Origin: Paraburkholderia heleia NBRC 101817
GTDB lineage: Bacteria > Pseudomonadota > Gammaproteobacteria > Burkholderiales > Burkholderiaceae
Assembly: GCF_000739775.1 (NCBI RefSeq)
Contig: NZ_BBJH01000002.1
Span: 1 to 64,000, forward strand
DNA length: 64,000 nt
Direction of reading: 5' to 3'
Of the stretch, positions 9,038 to 17,559 are shown piece by piece. Numbering within the stretch: the stretch's first letter is position 1; each line of letters opens with the position of its first letter. Both the position numbers and the translations under genes were made by a program. Below the pieces are notes generated by a model. It was not told the origin of the DNA. It made no database searches and saw only the letters and a list, made by a program, of their open reading frames with translations.

Positions 9038-10780
9038 ATGAACACCCGTAAGCCCAAGCTTCGCTCGGCCGCGTGGTTCGGCACTACCGATAAAAACGGC
9101 TTCATGTACCGGAGCTGGATGAAGAATCAGGGGATCCCGGATCACGAGTTCGCGGGCAAGCCGATTATCGGCATTTGCAATACCTGGTCGGAACTCACGC
9201 CCTGTAACGCGCACTTTCGCAAGCTCGCCGAGCACGTCAAGCGAGGCATCTACGAAGCCGGCGGATTTCCTGTCGAGTTTCCCGTGTTCTCGAACGGCGA
9301 GTCGAACCTGCGGCCCACGGCCATGTTCACGCGCAACCTCGCTTCGATGGACGTTGAGGAATCCATACGAGGCAATCCGGTCGATGCGGTCGTGCTGCTC
9401 GTGGGCTGCGACAAGACCACGCCCGCGCTGCTGATGGGCGCGGCGAGTTGCGACGTGCCGGCCATTGCCGTGACCGGCGGGCCGATGCTCAACGGCAAGC
9501 ATGAAGGGCGCGATATCGGCTCGGGCACGGTCGTGTGGCAACTGAGCGAGCAGGTGAAGGCGGGCAAGATCTCGATCCACGAGTTCATGTCGGCGGAGTC
9601 GGGTATGTCGCGCTCGGCGGGCACCTGCAACACCATGGGCACGGCTTCGACCATGGCGTGCATGGCCGAAGCGCTGGGTGTGACGCTGCCGCACAACGCC
9701 GCGATTCCGGCTGTGGACGCGCGCCGCTACGTGCTCGCGCACATGTCGGGCATGCGCATCGTGGAGATGGCGCTCGAAGATTTGCGTCTGTCGAAACTGC
9801 TCACGCGAGAGGCGTTCGAGAACGCCATTCGCACGAATGCGGCCATCGGCGGCTCGACCAATGCGGCGATCCACCTGAAGGCGATTGCGGGGCGCATCGG
9901 CGTGCCGCTCGGACTCGACGACTGGACGCGCATCGGGCGGGGTACGCCGACCCTCGTCGACCTGCAGCCTTCGGGCCGCTTTCTGATGGAGGAGTTCTAT
10001 TACGCGGGTGGCTTGCCCGCGGTGCTGCGGCGCCTCGGTGAAGCGAACCTGCTGCCGCATCCCGATGCGCTCACGGCCAACGGCAAGACGCTCTGGGAGA
10101 ACGTGCGCGAAGCGCCCATTCACAACGCCGAAGTCATTCGCCCGCTCGACAATCCGCTCGTGCAGGACGGCGGGCTGTGCGTGCTGCGCGGCAATCTCGC
10201 GCCGAACGGCGCGGTGCTCAAGCCGTCGGCGGCCACGCAGACGCTGTTGAAGCATCGCGGGCGCGCCGTGGTGTTCGAGAACTTCGACGACTACAAGGCG
10301 CGCATTGGCGACCCCGATCTCGACGTTACGGCCGACTCCGTGCTCGTCATGAAGAACTGCGGGCCCAAGGGCTATCCGGGCATGGCCGAAGTGGGCAACA
10401 TGGGCCTGCCGCCCAAGCTGCTCGCGCAGGGCGTGACCGACATGGTGCGCGTGTCGGACGCGCGCATGAGCGGCACAGCGTATGGGACGGTGGTGCTGCA
10501 CGTGGCCCCTGAAGCGCGCGCGGGCGGGCCGCTCGCGATCGTGCGCGACGGCGACTGGATCGAACTTGACTGCGAGAAGGGCGTGCTGCGCGTGGATATC
10601 AGCGACGAGGCGATCGTCGCGCGGCTCGACGAATGGGCCGCGAATCAGCATCCGATCCCCGCCGACCGCAGCGGTTATCGCAGGCTTTATGTCGAACATG
10701 TGCTGCAGGCCGACGAGGGCTGCGATTTCGACTTCCTGGTGGGCTGCCGCGGCTCGGACGTGCCGCGGCATTCGCATTGA
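9038..10780 (+). CDS. Sugar-acid dehydratase, IlvD/Edd family (probable L-arabonate dehydratase)
   Basis: A 580-residue dehydratase. The ATG at 9038 is preferred over an in-frame GTG at 9026 because a purine-rich GTGGG lies seven bases upstream. Candidate [2Fe-2S] cysteines are C56 (ELTPCNAH), C124 (VGCDKTTPA) and C197 (AGTCNTMGT); the candidate catalytic serine is S478 in RMSGTAYG. Length and cysteine spacing fit the L-arabonate/D-xylonate dehydratases of non-phosphorylating pentose pathways rather than IlvD or Edd. It would convert L-arabonate to 2-keto-3-deoxy-L-arabonate. The sugar dehydrogenase, lactonase and later enzymes are not in this window. The exact substrate (arabonate, fuconate or galactonate) is uncertain. 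Confidence 0.85.
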   Translation: MNTRKPKLRSAAWFGTTDKNGFMYRSWMKNQGIPDHEFAGKPIIGICNTWSELTPCNAHFRKLAEHVKRGIYEAGGFPVEFPVFSNGESNLRPTAMFTRNLASMDVEESIRGNPVDAVVLLVGCDKTTPALLMGAASCDVPAIAVTGGPMLNGKHEGRDIGSGTVVWQLSEQVKAGKISIHEFMSAESGMSRSAGTCNTMGTASTMACMAEALGVTLPHNAAIPAVDARRYVLAHMSGMRIVEMALEDLRLSKLLTREAFENAIRTNAAIGGSTNAAIHLKAIAGRIGVPLGLDDWTRIGRGTPTLVDLQPSGRFLMEEFYYAGGLPAVLRRLGEANLLPHPDALTANGKTLWENVREAPIHNAEVIRPLDNPLVQDGGLCVLRGNLAPNGAVLKPSAATQTLLKHRGRAVVFENFDDYKARIGDPDLDVTADSVLVMKNCGPKGYPGMAEVGNMGLPPKLLAQGVTDMVRVSDARMSGTAYGTVVLHVAPEARAGGPLAIVRDGDWIELDCEKGVLRVDISDEAIVARLDEWAANQHPIPADRSGYRRLYVEHVLQADEGCDFDFLVGCRGSDVPRHSH

Positions 10781-10826
10781 ATTTCGGCATCCGTATCAAA
10801 TCGCACGGCGCATCAAGGCGTAAGCA

Positions 10827-11834
10827 TCAAGCCGCCTGTGGCGCCCGTTCTTCTGCGCCGAGGCAGTTCAGGCCCATGAGCGTCGCCTCGACGGCTTCGT
10901 CGAGCGGCGTATGAGGCTCGCGCCCGAGTTCGCGGACGAGGCGGGCATTGTCGAGCTGCAACGGCTCGCTCCACAAGTAGCGCATCTCCATCAGTTCACG
11001 CAGCGTCGTCACGAACGGCGAGATGGCGCGGACGAAGGCCCAGGAGAAGGGCTTGCTTTGCGGCTTCAGTCCGTGACGCCGGGCGACGCGGCAGATCGCT
11101 TCGACGAGTTGCGAGCCGTCGGCATCCCAGTGGCCGGCCATGTGGAACGTCGCGAACGCGGGCAGCGTGTCGCGGCGCTCGAACAACTCGAGCATCGTGC
11201 GCGCGACGTCAGGCACGTACGACCACGCGTGGCCCACGCCGCGCGTACCCGGCTGACGCACGGTCCGCACAGGCTCGCCACGCTTCACGATCCCTTGCGC
11301 AAACCAGCTGTTGCCCACGTGCGGCCCGAAAAAGTCCCCCGCGCGCACGACGATCGAGCGTACGCCATGCTCGCTCGCGGCCCGCATGCGCCGCTCCAGT
11401 TCCACGCGAATCGCTCCCTTGCGCGTGAGCGGCTGCTGCGGCGAGTCTTCACGCAGCACCGGGAAGGTGTCGGGCCCGAAGTTGTAGACCGTGCCCGGCA
11501 GCACGACGGTCGCACCCACGGCAGCCGCCGCGGCGAGCGTGTTGTCGATCATCGGCAGCACGACCTGCGCCCAGCGCCGGTAGCCGGGCGGGTTCACGGC
11601 GTGCACGATTACCGTGCAACCCTGTGCCGCGCGTACCACCGCTTCGCGCGAGAGCACGTCGCCGTCGAGCCATTCGATGGCGCTCGCCGCCGCCGTATCC
11701 GGTGCGCCGCCGCGCCGCAGCGCGCGGACTTGCCAGCCGGCGGCCTGCAACTGGCGCGCGACTTCGCTGCCGATTCCGCCGCTTGCGCCGAGCACGAGCG
11801 CGCGGTTCTGTCGAATGATGGGGCCGAGGCTCAT
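10827..11834 (-). CDS. NAD(P)-dependent epimerase/dehydratase-like (extended SDR) protein
   Basis: A 335-residue Rossmann-fold protein. The dinucleotide-binding motif GASGGIG lies near residue 17. The usual extended-SDR catalytic YxxxK is not obvious; the region after TVVLPGTVYNFGPDTFP is divergent, so it may be an atypical SDR that binds NAD(P)H without classical epimerase chemistry. The divergent LysR gene starts about 130 bp away and probably controls it. Substrate unknown. Confidence 0.8.
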   Translation of the reverse strand: MSLGPIIRQNRALVLGASGGIGSEVARQLQAAGWQVRALRRGGAPDTAAASAIEWLDGDVLSREAVVRAAQGCTVIVHAVNPPGYRRWAQVVLPMIDNTLAAAAAVGATVVLPGTVYNFGPDTFPVLREDSPQQPLTRKGAIRVELERRMRAASEHGVRSIVVRAGDFFGPHVGNSWFAQGIVKRGEPVRTVRQPGTRGVGHAWSYVPDVARTMLELFERRDTLPAFATFHMAGHWDADGSQLVEAICRVARRHGLKPQSKPFSWAFVRAISPFVTTLRELMEMRYLWSEPLQLDNARLVRELGREPHTPLDEAVEATLMGLNCLGAEERAPQAA

Positions 11835-11919
11835 GCTGGATCTCCTTGCGGGTGAGCTGTGATGAGCAGCATTCTGCGCGGCTTGCCGTCAATAGAAAAT
11901 TACCGAAACTAGACGAGAG

Positions 11920-11939
11920 GCTATACATTTATGCATAGC
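11920..11939. promoter_or_regulatory. Candidate LysR-type operator (near-palindrome)
   Basis: GCTATACATTTATGCATAGC is a 20-bp near-palindrome with eight of ten positions paired. It lies in the short divergent gap between the SDR gene and the LysR gene, immediately upstream of the LysR start. AT-rich dyads in this position are typical LysR autoregulatory sites. Assignment is by position and symmetry only. Confidence 0.4.
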
Positions 11940-11965
11940 ATGCGATCTGCATGGGGGATGGGGAA

Positions 11966-12868
11966 ATGGACGAGAAGGAACCGAACTGGGAGTGGTACCG
12001 GAGTTTTCTGCAGGTCCTGGAGAGCGGCTCGCTCTCGGCGGCCGCCCGTGCGCTGGGCATCACGCAGCCGACCGTCGGCCGCCACATCGAAGGCCTGGAA
12101 GCGGCGCTGGGGCTCACGCTGTTTACTCGTTCGTCCGATGGCTTTTCGCCCACCGCCGCGGCCAATGAACTGAGGCCGTACGCTGTCGGCCTCGCGATGA
12201 CCACGGCGGCCTTGCGCCGCGCGGCGAGCAGTCATGGATCGGGCGTGCGCGGGACGGTGCGGCTGACAGCGAGCGAAGTGATCGGCGTCGAGGTCCTGCC
12301 GCCGATACTGGCGGCGCTGCGCAGCGAGTATCCGGAGTTGTCAATCGAACTTGTGCTGTCGAACAAGGCAGACGACCTGCTGCGTCGCGAAGCGGACATT
12401 GCGGTGCGCATGTTCCGGCCCGCGCAGGAAGCACTGGTCGCCAAACGTGTTGGCGCGATCGAAGTCGGGCTGCACGCCCACGAACGCTATCTGGCGCTTC
12501 ATGGCGTGCCGAAGTCGCTGAAGGCGTTGTCGCGCCATACGATCATTGGCTTCGATCGGGAGAACGCATTCATTCGCTCGGTTCAGCCCAGGTTTGCCGC
12601 CTATAACCGCAATAACTTTGCATTTCGGGCCGACAGCGATCTTGCCCAGTTGGCCGCGATACGCGCAGGCTTCGGGATCGGCGGGTGCCAGTCGCCATTG
12701 GCGGCAAGAGACCCGAAGCTGGTTCGCGTTCTGCGTGAAGAATTCTCGCTGACGCTCGATACGTGGGTGGCCATGCATGAGGATTTGCGCACGAGCGCGC
12801 GCTGCGCCGTGACCTTTGCGGCGCTGGCGTCGGGGCTGAATGCCTATATACAGGGAGTGGGCGTGTAA
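11966..12868 (+). CDS. LysR-family transcription regulator
   Basis: A 300-residue LysR regulator. The N-terminal winged HTH reads SGSLSAAARALGITQPTVGR, followed by the linker helix and a substrate-binding domain from about residue 90. The ATG at 11966 has a GGGGGA site upstream; an in-frame ATG at 11951 has none. The divergent SDR gene is the probable target. Its stop is only eight bases from the convergent second LysR gene, with no visible terminator between them. Confidence 0.87.
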   Translation: MDEKEPNWEWYRSFLQVLESGSLSAAARALGITQPTVGRHIEGLEAALGLTLFTRSSDGFSPTAAANELRPYAVGLAMTTAALRRAASSHGSGVRGTVRLTASEVIGVEVLPPILAALRSEYPELSIELVLSNKADDLLRREADIAVRMFRPAQEALVAKRVGAIEVGLHAHERYLALHGVPKSLKALSRHTIIGFDRENAFIRSVQPRFAAYNRNNFAFRADSDLAQLAAIRAGFGIGGCQSPLAARDPKLVRVLREEFSLTLDTWVAMHEDLRTSARCAVTFAALASGLNAYIQGVGV

Positions 12869-12876
12869 CGGCCGCT

Positions 12877-13800
12877 TCAACGGGGGGCTCGGCGTGCCCG
12901 CGCATACGAAGCCAGCATCGTCGCGAGTTCCTGCGCGGCAGGCGTGAGCGGCACGGCCGCGCGCTGCAGCAGACAGACCTGTTGTTCCGCCGGCCGCTCG
13001 GCGATCCTGATGCGCGCGAGCCGCTCGGCAAACGGCCCGCGCGTGGCGACCGCCGACGACTCCAGCGCGAGACAATCCGTCTCGCTGACCCAATGCAGCG
13101 TTTCGAAGAGCCCCTCCACCGTCGCTACAATGCGCGGCAACGGCAAGCCGTGATCGGTGAAGAACGTCGTGAGCCGGCTCGAAGCGAAGGCGTCCGCGAT
13201 ATTGGGGGAGCGCGTCGCGAGCCAGTCGCAGTGCGTGAGCGCGCGCAGCGAGCGCGCCCCCGCCTTCGGATGGTCGCGGCGGCAGACGACCACCGGATCC
13301 GATGGGTAAAGCGCCGTCACCGAAAGATCGGTCGTGTCGGTCTGGTCCGAAACGAGCGCGAGCGCGAAATCGAGCGTGCCTTCGCGAATCCACGAAATCA
13401 TCATGCGCGACGTCCCCGTGCGCAGACGCAGCGCCACGCGCGGAAACCGCGTGCTGTACTGCCCGAGCACGGGCACGAGCGCGTCCATGAGCGGGTCGGT
13501 CGTGAGGCCGAACGCCACTTCGCCCGCGTAGTCGCCGCGCAGTTGCTGCGCCTCTTCGCTCGCGCGCTCGCATTCGCCGAGAATCGATGCCGCCCGCACC
13601 AGCAGGCGCTGCCCCAGCACCGTGAGCGTCACGCCGCGATTCGTGCGCGTGAGCAGCGCGCCGCCCAGTTCGGCTTCGAGATTCTGCAGCTGCTGCGTCA
13701 CGCCGCTTTGCGCCACGCCGAGCGCGCGCGAAGCCGCCCGCACACTGCCGCGCTGGGCGACGGCGACGAAAACGCGCAACTGGGAAAGCGTGAGACTCAT
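12877..13800 (-). CDS. LysR-family transcription regulator
   Basis: A 307-residue LysR regulator starting MSLTLSQLRVFVAVAQRG. The HTH ([20 protein letters not shown]) is followed by an effector domain with the usual periplasmic-binding-like fold. It diverges from the orphan amino-acid-binding protein gene at 13942 and probably controls that gene and the downstream deacylase. A TGATC-N9-GATCA dyad lies between them. Confidence 0.88.
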   Translation of the reverse strand: MSLTLSQLRVFVAVAQRGSVRAASRALGVAQSGVTQQLQNLEAELGGALLTRTNRGVTLTVLGQRLLVRAASILGECERASEEAQQLRGDYAGEVAFGLTTDPLMDALVPVLGQYSTRFPRVALRLRTGTSRMMISWIREGTLDFALALVSDQTDTTDLSVTALYPSDPVVVCRRDHPKAGARSLRALTHCDWLATRSPNIADAFASSRLTTFFTDHGLPLPRIVATVEGLFETLHWVSETDCLALESSAVATRGPFAERLARIRIAERPAEQQVCLLQRAAVPLTPAAQELATMLASYARARRAPR

Positions 13801-13827
13801 GGATGACAACTGGGCGACGATTCGTTG

Positions 13828-13846
13828 TGATCGGTAGAAGTGATCA
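13828..13846. promoter_or_regulatory. Candidate LysR operator, TGATC-N9-GATCA
   Basis: A perfect interrupted dyad, TGATC (13828-13832) and GATCA (13842-13846), lies 28 bp upstream of the LysR start in the divergent gap with the binding-protein gene. Size and spacing fit the LysR-type interrupted palindrome. No binding data; assignment by position. Confidence 0.42.
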
Positions 13847-13941
13847 TGATAGACGAATCCGGCCTTTTCCAGAACGCGGCTGCGTCCTACCATCGGACGC
13901 TCAGGGGACTCCCGCTTCCCGCCGCCCACCCCGCGCTCATC

Positions 13942-14712
13942 ATGAAAAAAATCCCGTCGATCCTGCTTTCCCTTGCACTGGCCCTGAGCAGCCATGCTTT
14001 CGCGCGCGAGGGCGACACCGTGCGCCTCGGCATCGATCCGACCTATCCGCCCATGGACGCCAAGGCGCCCGACGGCTCGCTCAAAGGGTTCGACGTCGAT
14101 CTCGGCAACGAGATCTGCCGCCGGATTCACGCGCGTTGCCAGTGGGTCGAGCTGGAGTTCTCGGGCATGATCCCGGCGCTCCAGGCGCGCAAGATCGACG
14201 CGATCATGTCGTCGATGGCGATCACCGCGAAGCGCGAGCAGCAGATTCTCTTCACGTCGAAGCTGTTCCAGTTCAAGTCGCGGCTCGTCGCGCGCAAGGG
14301 CGCTCCGTTCGACGCCACCGCGCAGTCGCTGGCTGGCAAGTCGGTTGGCGTGCAGGCGGGCACGCAATTCGAAACGTATGCGCTCGCGAACTGGGCGCCC
14401 GCGGGCGTGCACGTCGTCACCTACAAGAGCCAGGACGAAGTGTTCGCCGACCTCGTCAACGGGCGGCTCGACGCTGCGCTGCTGGGCTACGTCGAAGCCG
14501 ATTATGGCTTCCTGCGCACGCCGCAGGGCAACGGCTTTGCGTTTGCCGGCGGCCCGATTTCGATGGGCGACCGCGGCACCGGCATCGGCATGCGCAAGGA
14601 CGAAACCGCGCTTCAGGCGCAGATGAACGACGCGATCGCGGGAATGCTGAAGGACGGCACCTATGCACAGATCGCGCGCCGCTATTTCGACTTCGATCCG
14701 TATGGAAACTGA
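13942..14712 (+). CDS. Periplasmic amino-acid-binding protein (lysine/arginine/ornithine type)
   Basis: A 256-residue family-3 solute-binding protein. The start MKKIPSILLSLALALSSHAFA is a clean Sec signal peptide and is preferred to an upstream in-frame ATG at 13840. The mature protein begins EGDTVRLGIDPTYPPMDAKA and carries GFDVDLGNEICRR, as in ArgT/HisJ-like proteins. No ABC permease or ATPase gene is nearby, so it is an orphan that either borrows another transporter or is a scavenging/sensing component. It is followed after 38 bp by a zinc deacylase gene, suggesting linked uptake and hydrolysis of an acylated amino acid. Confidence 0.87.
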   Translation: MKKIPSILLSLALALSSHAFAREGDTVRLGIDPTYPPMDAKAPDGSLKGFDVDLGNEICRRIHARCQWVELEFSGMIPALQARKIDAIMSSMAITAKREQQILFTSKLFQFKSRLVARKGAPFDATAQSLAGKSVGVQAGTQFETYALANWAPAGVHVVTYKSQDEVFADLVNGRLDAALLGYVEADYGFLRTPQGNGFAFAGGPISMGDRGTGIGMRKDETALQAQMNDAIAGMLKDGTYAQIARRYFDFDPYGN

Positions 14713-14750
14713 GCCGCTGCAACGCACTCGTTTAAAACCGCATTGAATAC

Positions 14751-15866
14751 ATGAACCAGCAATCCATTCCGCTTTTGTGCGCCACGCCGGGCACGCGCCG
14801 CGAACTGACCAGCTTCCATTTTGGCCCCGCCGACGCGCGCCAGAAGGTCTATATTCAGGCGTCGCTGCACGCCGACGAAACGCCCGCCATGCTGACGGCG
14901 GTGTTGTTGCGCGCGCAACTGGCGGAGCTCGAGGCGCAAGGCGCGCTCGCCGCGCAGGTGGTGCTCGTGCCGCTCGCCAATCCCGTGGGTCTTAACCAGC
15001 ACGTGCTTGGCCAGTTCATCGGCCGCTTCGATCTCGCGAGCGGCAGGAACTTCAACCGTCATTTCCATGCGTTTCCCGGGCTGCTCGCGCGCGCGAAGGA
15101 GACGCTCGGCGCCCACGCCGGGCGCAACCGCGAGCTGATCCGGCAACTGATGCGCGAAGCGCTGGACGCGCAGACGCCGCTCACGGAATTCGATTCGCTC
15201 CAGTTGGCGCTGCTGAGGCTCTCGCACGACGCCGATCTCATCATCGACCTGCATTGCTCGCTCGAGGCAGTCATGCACGTGTACACGAGCGAGGCCGGCT
15301 GGCCCGATATCGAGCCGCTCGCCCGCTATCTCGGTTCGCGCGCGCAACTGCTCGCCACCGACTCGGGCGCGCAGGCGTTCGACGAGGCACATAGCCTGCT
15401 GTGGTGGCAACTGCGCCAGCAGATGCCGGCCACGCAGCCCGTGCCCGCCGGACCCGCCGCGGTGACGATCGAGTGCCGCGGCCAACGCGACGTGTCGTGG
15501 GAAAGCGCCCAGCAGGACGCCGATGCGCTGCTCGACTACCTGCGCTGGCGCGGTGCGCTCCTCGGCGAGGCGAAGCCGTTGCCGGAACTGCTGATGCCGG
15601 CCACGCCGCTCGCCGGCAGCGCGCAATTCCATGCGCCGTGCAGCGGCATTCTCGTGCACCGCGCGAAAATCGGCGACTGGATACGCGAGGACGATCCGCT
15701 CTTCGATATCGTCGATCCGATGACGGGTGAAATGACGACAGTGAAGAGCACGGCGGAAGGCGTTTTCTATATGCGAAGGGCGATTCACTTCGTCACGGCC
15801 GGTGCGCCGCTCGGACGCGTGACGGGCACCCGGCCGATACGCAGCGGCGTGCTGCTGGGAGCTTGA
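14751..15866 (+). CDS. Succinylglutamate desuccinylase/aspartoacylase-family zinc deacylase
   Basis: A 371-residue M14-like protein of the AstE/AspA superfamily. Candidate zinc ligands are in LHADETP (H and E about residues 41-44) and in IDLHCS (about residue 164). The arginine of NFNRHF is the likely substrate-carboxylate contact. The C-terminal about 85 residues form the usual beta-rich domain (FHAPCSGILVHRAKIGDW). It would hydrolyse an N-acyl amino acid or related amide. Co-transcription with a basic-amino-acid-type binding protein suggests an acylated arginine/ornithine-like substrate, which is inference. Confidence 0.85.
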   Translation: MNQQSIPLLCATPGTRRELTSFHFGPADARQKVYIQASLHADETPAMLTAVLLRAQLAELEAQGALAAQVVLVPLANPVGLNQHVLGQFIGRFDLASGRNFNRHFHAFPGLLARAKETLGAHAGRNRELIRQLMREALDAQTPLTEFDSLQLALLRLSHDADLIIDLHCSLEAVMHVYTSEAGWPDIEPLARYLGSRAQLLATDSGAQAFDEAHSLLWWQLRQQMPATQPVPAGPAAVTIECRGQRDVSWESAQQDADALLDYLRWRGALLGEAKPLPELLMPATPLAGSAQFHAPCSGILVHRAKIGDWIREDDPLFDIVDPMTGEMTTVKSTAEGVFYMRRAIHFVTAGAPLGRVTGTRPIRSGVLLGA

Positions 15867-15900
15867 GCGGGGAGCGCGTCAGCCCGGCTGACTGCGGCGG

Positions 15901-16368
15901 CTATTCGGTGTCGAGGGAGCGAATCAGATTGGCGCGCAGGTTCACGATCGCCTTCTGCAATCTCATGAATTCGTCGTGACCCAGCCCGGTCGCTTCGGTG
16001 AGGTCCGCGATTCTCAGGCTCTTTTCGCGCAGCTTGCGGCCGCCGGCGGTCAGGCTCACACGCACCTGGCGCTCATCTTCCGGATCGCGGCGCCGTTCCA
16101 CATATCCCATCGCTTCCAGCTTTTTCAGCATGGGCGTGAGCGTGTTGGATTCGAGAAAGAGCTTCTCGCCCAGGCCGCTCACCGTCTGGTTGTCCTGCTC
16201 CCAGAGCGCGATGATCGCGATGTACTGCGGATAAGTCAGCCCGAGTTCGTCCAGGATCGGCTTGTACGCCTTGCCGAACGCCAGATTGGTCGAATACACG
16301 GCGAAGCAAAGATAGTCTGCGAGCGGTGCGGGCTTGGCGCCCGGTGCCGGGTGGTTCGTCGGTTTCAT
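15901..16368 (-). CDS. ohrR: Organic hydroperoxide sensor OhrR (MarR family, one-Cys)
   Basis: A 155-residue MarR-type repressor. The start at 16368 has AGAGG six bases upstream; the in-frame ATG at 16374 abuts it. The sensing cysteine is C21 in the OhrR-typical stretch [18 protein letters not shown], and [16 protein letters not shown] follows. The winged helix spans about residues 60-100 with the wing [16 protein letters not shown]. No second cysteine exists, so it belongs to the one-Cys (Bacillus) type rather than the two-Cys Xanthomonas type. It represses the nearby ohr gene and itself; matching palindromes lie at both promoters. Confidence 0.92.
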   Translation of the reverse strand: MKPTNHPAPGAKPAPLADYLCFAVYSTNLAFGKAYKPILDELGLTYPQYIAIIALWEQDNQTVSGLGEKLFLESNTLTPMLKKLEAMGYVERRRDPEDERQVRVSLTAGGRKLREKSLRIADLTEATGLGHDEFMRLQKAIVNLRANLIRSLDTE

Positions 16369-16415
16369 GGTCATCCTCTTCAGATGAAGGCCTCAATGGC
16401 TCGCAAACCTGAATA

Positions 16416-16432
16416 AATCGCTTGCGATTATA
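16416..16432 (-). promoter_or_regulatory. OhrR operator overlapping the ohrR -10 box
   Basis: AATCGC-TT-GCGATT (16416-16429) is a perfect interrupted dyad. On the minus strand a consensus -10 box TATAAT (16427-16432) overlaps its edge, so a bound repressor would block RNA polymerase. The same dyad occurs twice at the ohr promoter. Negative autoregulation of ohrR is inferred from this overlap; no convincing -35 box is seen. Confidence 0.6.
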
Positions 16433-16507
16433 TCGTAGGCCGACACCGGTTTCGCCGTCCATCGCCATTGCGATGCCCGGCGAAACAGCCACGACGCAGT
16501 GGCGCAA

Positions 16508-16777
16508 TCAATGATGGGCGAAGAGGCCGTTTCGCTCCATTGCAACGCGGCTGCCCCCGGCTGAGGTGGCGTCGGCCATACCGCCGTACGCGGCGGCTGC
16601 GTTGCCGGCCCCGGCGTGCTCCGCGGCGAGCGTTTGCACGCTCTGGCCGCGTTGCGACGCCGGTGCGCCGACTTCCGGGCGATAGGCCGGGGCCGGGCCG
16701 TAGCCGCTGGCGAATGCGGGGGCGGCTGCGCCGGCGGAGAGGGCGATGAGCAGCGTGGCGATGAGACGGGTTTTCAT
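16508..16777 (-). CDS. Small exported DUF4148-like protein
   Basis: An 89-residue protein with a clear Sec signal peptide (MKTRLIATLLIALSAGAAA, cleavage near AFA-SG). The short mature part is rich in Ala and Gly and ends in a tail typical of Burkholderiaceae DUF4148-type proteins, whose function is unknown. It lies between ohrR and ohr on the same strand, 62 bp after ohr, so it may be induced with ohr by peroxide. Confidence 0.7.
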   Translation of the reverse strand: MKTRLIATLLIALSAGAAAPAFASGYGPAPAYRPEVGAPASQRGQSVQTLAAEHAGAGNAAAAYGGMADATSAGGSRVAMERNGLFAHH

Positions 16778-16839
16778 GATGGGATCTTGCCAGGTGAAGT
16801 TCAGTGGGTTTGGGTGAACAAAGTCATTGCGTTTGCCGC

Positions 16840-17286
16840 TTACGCGGTCACGACCGTCAGGCTCACGTCGATGTTGCCGTGGACGGCTTTCGAGTACGGG
16901 CAGATCTGATGGGCGCTGCGCGCGATGGCCTCGGCCACGTTTTGCTCGACGCCGGGCAGCGCGACCGTGAAGTGCGCGCCCAGGAACCAGGCCGCGCCGG
17001 TTTGACCGATATCGACCTGAATGTCCACCGCGGCGTTCTGCGGCAAGGCGACCTTCTTCAGCGAAGCCGCGATACCGAGCGCGGAGATGTAGCAGGCAGA
17101 CCACGCGCCCGCAAACAGCTGTTCGGCGCGCGGGTGCGGTTCGGTGCCGACGATGTCGAGCGTTTCGCTGGTTGAAGACGAGAGCTCGAGGTCGACCACG
17201 CCGAATTCGCCGCGTTGCGCCGCGGGGTCGTGGTTGATGGTGGTGTGGGTGTTGCCGGAGAACAGCACTTTGTCGATCGTTGCCAT
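16840..17286 (-). CDS. ohr: Organic hydroperoxide resistance protein Ohr
   Basis: A 148-residue OsmC/Ohr-fold thiol peroxidase that reduces organic and fatty-acid hydroperoxides, using lipoylated proteins as reductant in characterised family members. The catalytic cysteines are C65 (AWSACYISAL) and C129 (HQICPYSKAV), with E55 in the active-site region (PRAEQLFAGA). AAGGAG lies seven bases before the ATG. The promoter has a consensus -35 and is bracketed by two copies of the OhrR dyad. Confidence 0.94.
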   Translation of the reverse strand: MATIDKVLFSGNTHTTINHDPAAQRGEFGVVDLELSSSTSETLDIVGTEPHPRAEQLFAGAWSACYISALGIAASLKKVALPQNAAVDIQVDIGQTGAAWFLGAHFTVALPGVEQNVAEAIARSAHQICPYSKAVHGNIDVSLTVVTA

Positions 17287-17339
17287 GAGGCGCTCCTTGA
17301 TGGTATCCGGGGTTCAGCGGTATGCGTCGCGTGAGATCG

Positions 17340-17353
17340 AATCGCATGCGATG
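17340..17353 (-). promoter_or_regulatory. OhrR operator O1 at ohr
   Basis: AATCGC-AT-GCGATG lies immediately downstream of the ohr -10 box, over the expected transcription start. It matches the ohrR-proximal dyad in both half-sites, with one outer-base difference. Confidence 0.6.
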
Positions 17354-17354
17354 C

Positions 17355-17383
17355 ATAGTGGGCGAGAAATTCCAGCATGTCAA
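17355..17383 (-). promoter_or_regulatory. Sigma-70 promoter of ohr
   Basis: On the minus strand, a perfect -35 TTGACA (17378-17383) is followed by a 17-bp spacer and CACTAT (17355-17360) as -10. It is the only strong promoter-like pair upstream of ohr and is flanked by both operator copies. Confidence 0.6.
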
Positions 17384-17396
17384 GCGCATAAGATTA

Positions 17397-17410
17397 AATC
17401 GTATGCGAGT
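17397..17410 (-). promoter_or_regulatory. OhrR operator O2 at ohr
   Basis: AATCGT-AT-GCGAGT is an imperfect third copy of the dyad, 14 bp upstream of the ohr -35 box. Paired sites around a promoter suggest cooperative repression. Weaker symmetry than O1. Confidence 0.5.
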
Positions 17411-17559
17411 TATATGGGGTCACCAGGGCCGCTTGAGGGAGAAATCGACCGCTGAAACGTTACCGATCGTTTTGGCGATCCGCCGCGACTGAGACCTTTT
17501 TGACGGCGTGACTGGGAGGCGGCGCGGCGGCCCGAGCCTCCCCGGGCGGTCAAAAGCGC

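Noticed and set aside
15878..15892. GTCAGCCCGGCTGAC palindrome between convergent deacylase and ohrR genes
   Set aside because: Only a one-base centre, so the hairpin is poor; no T-run. Not strong enough to call a terminator.
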